From 4572-13 sp964594065 (GTDB lineage Bacteria > Planctomycetota > Phycisphaerae > Sedimentisphaerales > Anaerohalosphaeraceae), in the NCBI GenBank assembly GCA_964594065.1, contig CAZQKX010000007.1, positions 19,054-83,053 of the forward strand: 64,000 nt of DNA, written 5' to 3'. This document shows, one piece after another, positions 61,016 through 64,000 of this stretch. Position numbers and translations under genes: made by a program. Each line of letters begins with the position of its first letter. The first letter of the stretch is position 1. The notes under the pieces were generated by a model, which was not told the DNA's origin, ran no database searches, and saw nothing but the letters and a program-made list of their open reading frames with translations.

Positions 61016-62146
61016 CTATTGAGGGCTGGTCCAATTTACCGATTCCTCAATGACTCGCACTGGTGCTGGTAAAACCCCGGCGTTCAGCTTATTGACCATC
61101 TCACTAACTTCTGCATCAGTGAAGTTGCCGGCAATGATGCCCCGTGAACGAATGGGGCTATTGATGATCGGAGCTGAAAGAGCCTGATCATCTAACAGAA
61201 TACAAAGCGGTCTTTCCTGATTATCACTCGTGATTTTGTAAAAAAGGTCTGCCGCAATATCATCAAACATAAAACCGATCGCCGGGCGTCCCTGCTGATC
61301 ATAATCCGAGTAAACTTTTTGCAGTTTCCATTTGTTATCTCCGCCATGCAGCAGCACTTCGTTGTTGTGAACCTGGTTGCTGCACAACACATACAATTTG
61401 TTACCGTACTGTGCGATGGCAGGTGCCCCAATAGACAAGAAAGATTTTGGAAAGCTGTCGATGTCCATAATCTCACACCAGACAAACTTGTCGTCAGATG
61501 CGGCCTTGGGTCCTTTTTCTTTAAGTTCATCCATACGGGCTTTCAGTTCGGCTTCTGTATTTTTTTCGTCCGCGCTTGTCGGCAAAATGCGAAATTCCAA
61601 TACCCCGGTACCTTTCAGCATACGTATGATGTCTTCCGGTTTGCTAATGTCCAGCGTTCTATCACAAACCGGTATACATATTTCAATTTGCCGGTTTTCT
61701 TTGCCATGAACTAAAACACCTAAATTGTCGGCCGGGTCGACGCGTTTTTTGAATATCTCGCAAATCTCGTTAATCGTCACATCATCAAGCCGCCGGCCAT
61801 TTGCCACTTCACAGGAAATACGATAGCCGCCGGTTTGTTCAAATTCCGGGATCGTCAGATTCATATAAAAGATATAGCCCAAAAACAGCAGGGTCGGCAC
61901 ACACCACGACACGATAGACACACCGGAGACGACCGTCCCGGCGATGGCCAATCCTCGTCCTTTTAATCGCCCCTGGCTTTTCCGAACTTTTCGTAAGCCC
62001 CCAATTCCCAGGATCAACCCGGAAATCGCAGTGATAAATGGGACAAAAAATCCAATGATACCTAACACTAAACTCGCAATTGCTGCCCTTGATGTTTTCT
62101 GTGGTTTCACCGGTGAATCAATATCATTTGAATTTGTTTGCTCCAT
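61016..62146 (-). CDS. DUF4190 membrane protein fused to a SecD-like domain
   Basis: 376 residues; GGAG before the ATG. N-terminal DUF4190-type region of two helices (about 22-50 and 67-97: AIASLVLGIIGFFVPFITAISG; GLAIAGTVVSGVS). The rest is extracytoplasmic and resembles the SecD periplasmic P1 region: VTINEICEIFKKRVDPADNLGV, GTGVLEFRILPT, GFMFDDIAADLFYKIT, CILLDDQALSAPIINSPI and GNFTDAEVSEMVNKLNAGVLPAPV, the last two being SecD signatures. The SecD membrane helices are missing. A stand-alone P1-like module anchored by DUF4190 may assist secretion or bind unfolded proteins. Confidence 0.82.
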   Translation of the reverse strand: MEQTNSNDIDSPVKPQKTSRAAIASLVLGIIGFFVPFITAISGLILGIGGLRKVRKSQGRLKGRGLAIAGTVVSGVSIVSWCVPTLLFLGYIFYMNLTIPEFEQTGGYRISCEVANGRRLDDVTINEICEIFKKRVDPADNLGVLVHGKENRQIEICIPVCDRTLDISKPEDIIRMLKGTGVLEFRILPTSADEKNTEAELKARMDELKEKGPKAASDDKFVWCEIMDIDSFPKSFLSIGAPAIAQYGNKLYVLCSNQVHNNEVLLHGGDNKWKLQKVYSDYDQQGRPAIGFMFDDIAADLFYKITSDNQERPLCILLDDQALSAPIINSPIRSRGIIAGNFTDAEVSEMVNKLNAGVLPAPVRVIEESVNWTSPQ

Positions 62147-62267
62147 TTTTTACTCCGTCACAATTTCTCTATTGTGGTTTCATCCCAATCATACTCGACT
62201 ATTATATTTAAAGGACTGAAAAGAACACTGTTAACTGAAATAGACCTCTAATGCTTTTTCGTTATCT

Positions 62268-63866
62268 CTAAGGTTTTATAATAATTGTAATATTTTTAGA
62301 AACTGTAGAAGTCGTATTTCTGAGATCAATCACCGATTTTCCGGAACGAAAAGCTTCGTCTTCTGCTGCAATAATATATTTATGCCCATTTGGAATGGCT
62401 TTAATTTCGAACTCGCCGTTTATTAAGGTTTTCAATCCAGATGTTACACTCAATTTATTCAGAGATAAAGGAATACTATCATTAAAATTACGCATGTGGA
62501 ATCTAAGTAAAATTGTGGCTTCTGAAATTGGATTTCCCTCATCATCTACAACACGCCCAACTACAACTGTTCCCTCGGTTAAAGTAACTTCAACTTCTCT
62601 TGTATCCTTTCTAATTGGCAACATTGCAGCTAAATTACGTTTTGGGTGTCGTGCAATAAGATATGGATCTGTACTAATTTCTTTAGGCCAGATGTCTGTA
62701 CGACAATTTATCTGGAATTGTCCATTTGAGTTTGAAAAATAAACCTCTTGATCGGCAATGATACTAGTTGGCAAAATTGTTAATCTCACTCCTTCTATAG
62801 GAGTCTTTCCTTTCTCTCGAGTATATCCTGTTATTACAAAATCATTATCCCTTGATTCTTGAGTTGTAGAAATTACAGAGATGGATTCAGGTATAGGATT
62901 ATTCGGCTTTACGAGGATTTTGAGGTCATTCCTGCTTACTTCTACTGTCGAATATCCTGTCATTTTTTTATTCATCACAATAGCATGCACTTCAATAAAA
63001 ACGGGCCCATCAAGAAGAATATTCTCAATAACAAATTCTCCTTCTGAATTGGTTCTGGTTAGAAGTAGCTGTCTGCGAACTAAAAGAAGTGCTTCTGGGA
63101 CTGGATTGCCTTTGGGATCCAGAACAATGCCAGAGATGGAAGAAGATTTCGGACGTAGTATAATCGGTGTGTCCAACTCAATGTGTACCCTCTTTGTATA
63201 TGTAAGGTTGGCATCAATTTCCCCTAAGCCATGCTCTGCAGATTCAGCTTTAATCCTATACTTGTACCCTTGGGGTATTCCCGTAATAGTATATTGGCCC
63301 AGCGCACCTGTCTGTACCTGACTTCTGCCTAAACGAACACATCCTTCCTTTGTAGGGAACCAAGTATATATCTTCACCCCTGAGGGCCGTTCGCCATGAT
63401 AATTAAAAACATGGCCCGAAAGCGTAGCACTCGGCAATAGTGTGATATCCTGTGATGATAAGCTTTCATTTACTCCAATAAAACTTGCTAATGTGTCATC
63501 AGGTGACCAGGCAAAAAGATAAAACGGATAACCCCTGTGTTCGGCATCTTCGGCAGTATACGTAATACTAAATGCTCCGTCAGATTGGGCCAGAAACTCT
63601 TTAGCGGAATTTTCGGATATAGATGAAAGTATAATCCTGGCGTTAGGAACAGGTTTACCTTTACTATCCCGAACTGTACCATTGATTTCATGCTCTTTTG
63701 TTAGTAAATGCTCTAATACCGCATCTGGCTCTGCATTTGAAGAAGAAGTTCTATTCGGTCCGTTCTCTGTAACTACAGCCTTCCCGAGACATATTGAGCT
63801 GCGATTTTGGCTAAAGCTTCCTATGCAAAGAAAAAGAAGACACATCAGCATTGAGTGTTTATTCAT
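62268..63866 (-). CDS. Secreted protein with carboxypeptidase-regulatory-like repeats
   Basis: 532 residues from the ATG at 63866 (GGGAG upstream). Signal peptide (LMCLLFLCIGSFSQNRSS). At least three to four CarboxypepD-regulatory-like beta domains (each about 80-90 residues) are visible: EINGTVRDSKGKPVPNARIIL, SGHVFNYHGERPSGVKIYTW, SGIVLDPKGNPVPEALLLV and VVGRVVDDEGNPISEATILL. Such domains are usually found in surface or outer-membrane-linked proteins of carbohydrate metabolism. No catalytic motif. AT-rich compared with the fucosidase block. It follows no obvious promoter and runs toward the DUF4190/SecD gene on the same strand with a 120-base gap. Confidence 0.82.
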   Translation of the reverse strand: MNKHSMLMCLLFLCIGSFSQNRSSICLGKAVVTENGPNRTSSSNAEPDAVLEHLLTKEHEINGTVRDSKGKPVPNARIILSSISENSAKEFLAQSDGAFSITYTAEDAEHRGYPFYLFAWSPDDTLASFIGVNESLSSQDITLLPSATLSGHVFNYHGERPSGVKIYTWFPTKEGCVRLGRSQVQTGALGQYTITGIPQGYKYRIKAESAEHGLGEIDANLTYTKRVHIELDTPIILRPKSSSISGIVLDPKGNPVPEALLLVRRQLLLTRTNSEGEFVIENILLDGPVFIEVHAIVMNKKMTGYSTVEVSRNDLKILVKPNNPIPESISVISTTQESRDNDFVITGYTREKGKTPIEGVRLTILPTSIIADQEVYFSNSNGQFQINCRTDIWPKEISTDPYLIARHPKRNLAAMLPIRKDTREVEVTLTEGTVVVGRVVDDEGNPISEATILLRFHMRNFNDSIPLSLNKLSVTSGLKTLINGEFEIKAIPNGHKYIIAAEDEAFRSGKSVIDLRNTTSTVSKNITIIIKP

Positions 63867-63960
63867 CAAAATCTCCCAGAATATTACTGCATTCATAAAT
63901 ATAATTATCATTCCTTCTTCAAAGATGTCTCAGAATTATACTCAAAAAACTCAGGTATTT

Positions 63961-64000
63961 AAAGCATTGAAACATTTGGATTTAGAGTTTTCTATTATTC
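63961..64000. repeat. Dispersed repeat-like sequence at the right edge
   Basis: AAAGCATTGAAACATTTGGATTTAGAGTTT closely resembles AAATCATTGAAACGTTAAGGATTTAGAATTT at 13381-13410. The copy is cut by the window edge. The two together suggest an intergenic repeat family. Confidence 0.5.

Noticed and set aside
1..64000. CRISPR array, tRNA or rRNA genes, prophage or complete insertion sequence
   Set aside because: No regularly spaced direct repeats outside the coiled-coil gene, no tRNA-like cloverleaf or rRNA core seen by eye, and no transposase or integrase among the proteins.

Overview
The window looks like chromosomal DNA from a free-living, polysaccharide-degrading bacterium, most likely a member of the Planctomycetota (Phycisphaerae or Sedimentisphaerales-like). 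This is inferred from gene content: many secreted proteins, a formylglycine-type sulfatase beside GH2, GH29 and beta-helix proteins, Tat-exported oxidoreductases, a BlaI/M56 pair, a dockerin-like repeat and DUF3616-type proteins. No rRNA, tRNA, CRISPR array, complete insertion sequence or prophage was recognised.

Layout. 1-4.4 kb (+): the end of a MarR regulator, two SGNH hydrolases in tandem, a small membrane protein and an Lnt-like acyltransferase, which together suggest an envelope acyl-modification block. 4.4-9.3 kb (-): a Tat-lipoprotein aldo/keto reductase, an alkaline phosphatase, a divergent thymidylate synthase family protein and a secreted thioredoxin-like/TPR protein. 9.4-13.3 kb (+): a BlaI repressor and a giant M56 peptidase fused to secretin-like domains, behind a sigma-70 promoter covered by three palindromic operators. 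13.6-16.2 kb (+): ribE-pdxA-rsmA, a tightly packed housekeeping operon. 16.2-18.0 kb (-): an AT-rich two-gene cassette (TcmP plus a Gp37/Gp68-type three-Cys protein), probably acquired. 18.1-22.9 kb (-): fumarase alpha subunit, a beta-propeller protein and an S55 (SpoIVB-type) peptidase. 23.1-25.0 kb (+): a membrane-anchored TPR protein and an RluA pseudouridine synthase. 25.0-31.2 kb (-): a HAD phosphatase, a small membrane gene, the K+ uptake pair ktrA/ktrB, and recG.

31.3-34.9 kb (-): a secreted domain and a seven-helix membrane domain lying in one frame and separated by a single TGA, then a secreted gluzincin. 35.2-38.4 kb (+): a dockerin/DUF3616 lipoprotein and its shorter tandem duplicate. 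38.5-51.1 kb (-): serine hydrolase, Gfo/Idh/MocA oxidoreductase, GH2, sulfatase, an AT-rich orphan protein, a beta-helix protein and a ferredoxin-type aldo/keto reductase; with the GH29 fucosidase at 59.4 kb this suggests use of sulfated or fucosylated glycans. 51.3-55.8 kb: an ECF sigma factor with an overlapping membrane partner (-), divergent from a giant coiled-coil gene (+) whose end is split by a frameshift. 56.1-60.9 kb (+): enolase with a clear terminator, two membrane proteins, and the fucosidase. 61.0-63.9 kb (-): a DUF4190/SecD-like fusion and a protein with carboxypeptidase-regulatory-like repeats.

The observations that most deserve follow-up are the TcmP/three-Cys cassette beside an orphan fumarase alpha gene, the BlaI/M56-secretin fusion with its triple operator, the 77-residue (11-heptad) repeats and -1 frameshift of the coiled-coil gene, two membrane genes each interrupted by one in-frame TGA, and the divergent thymidylate synthase.
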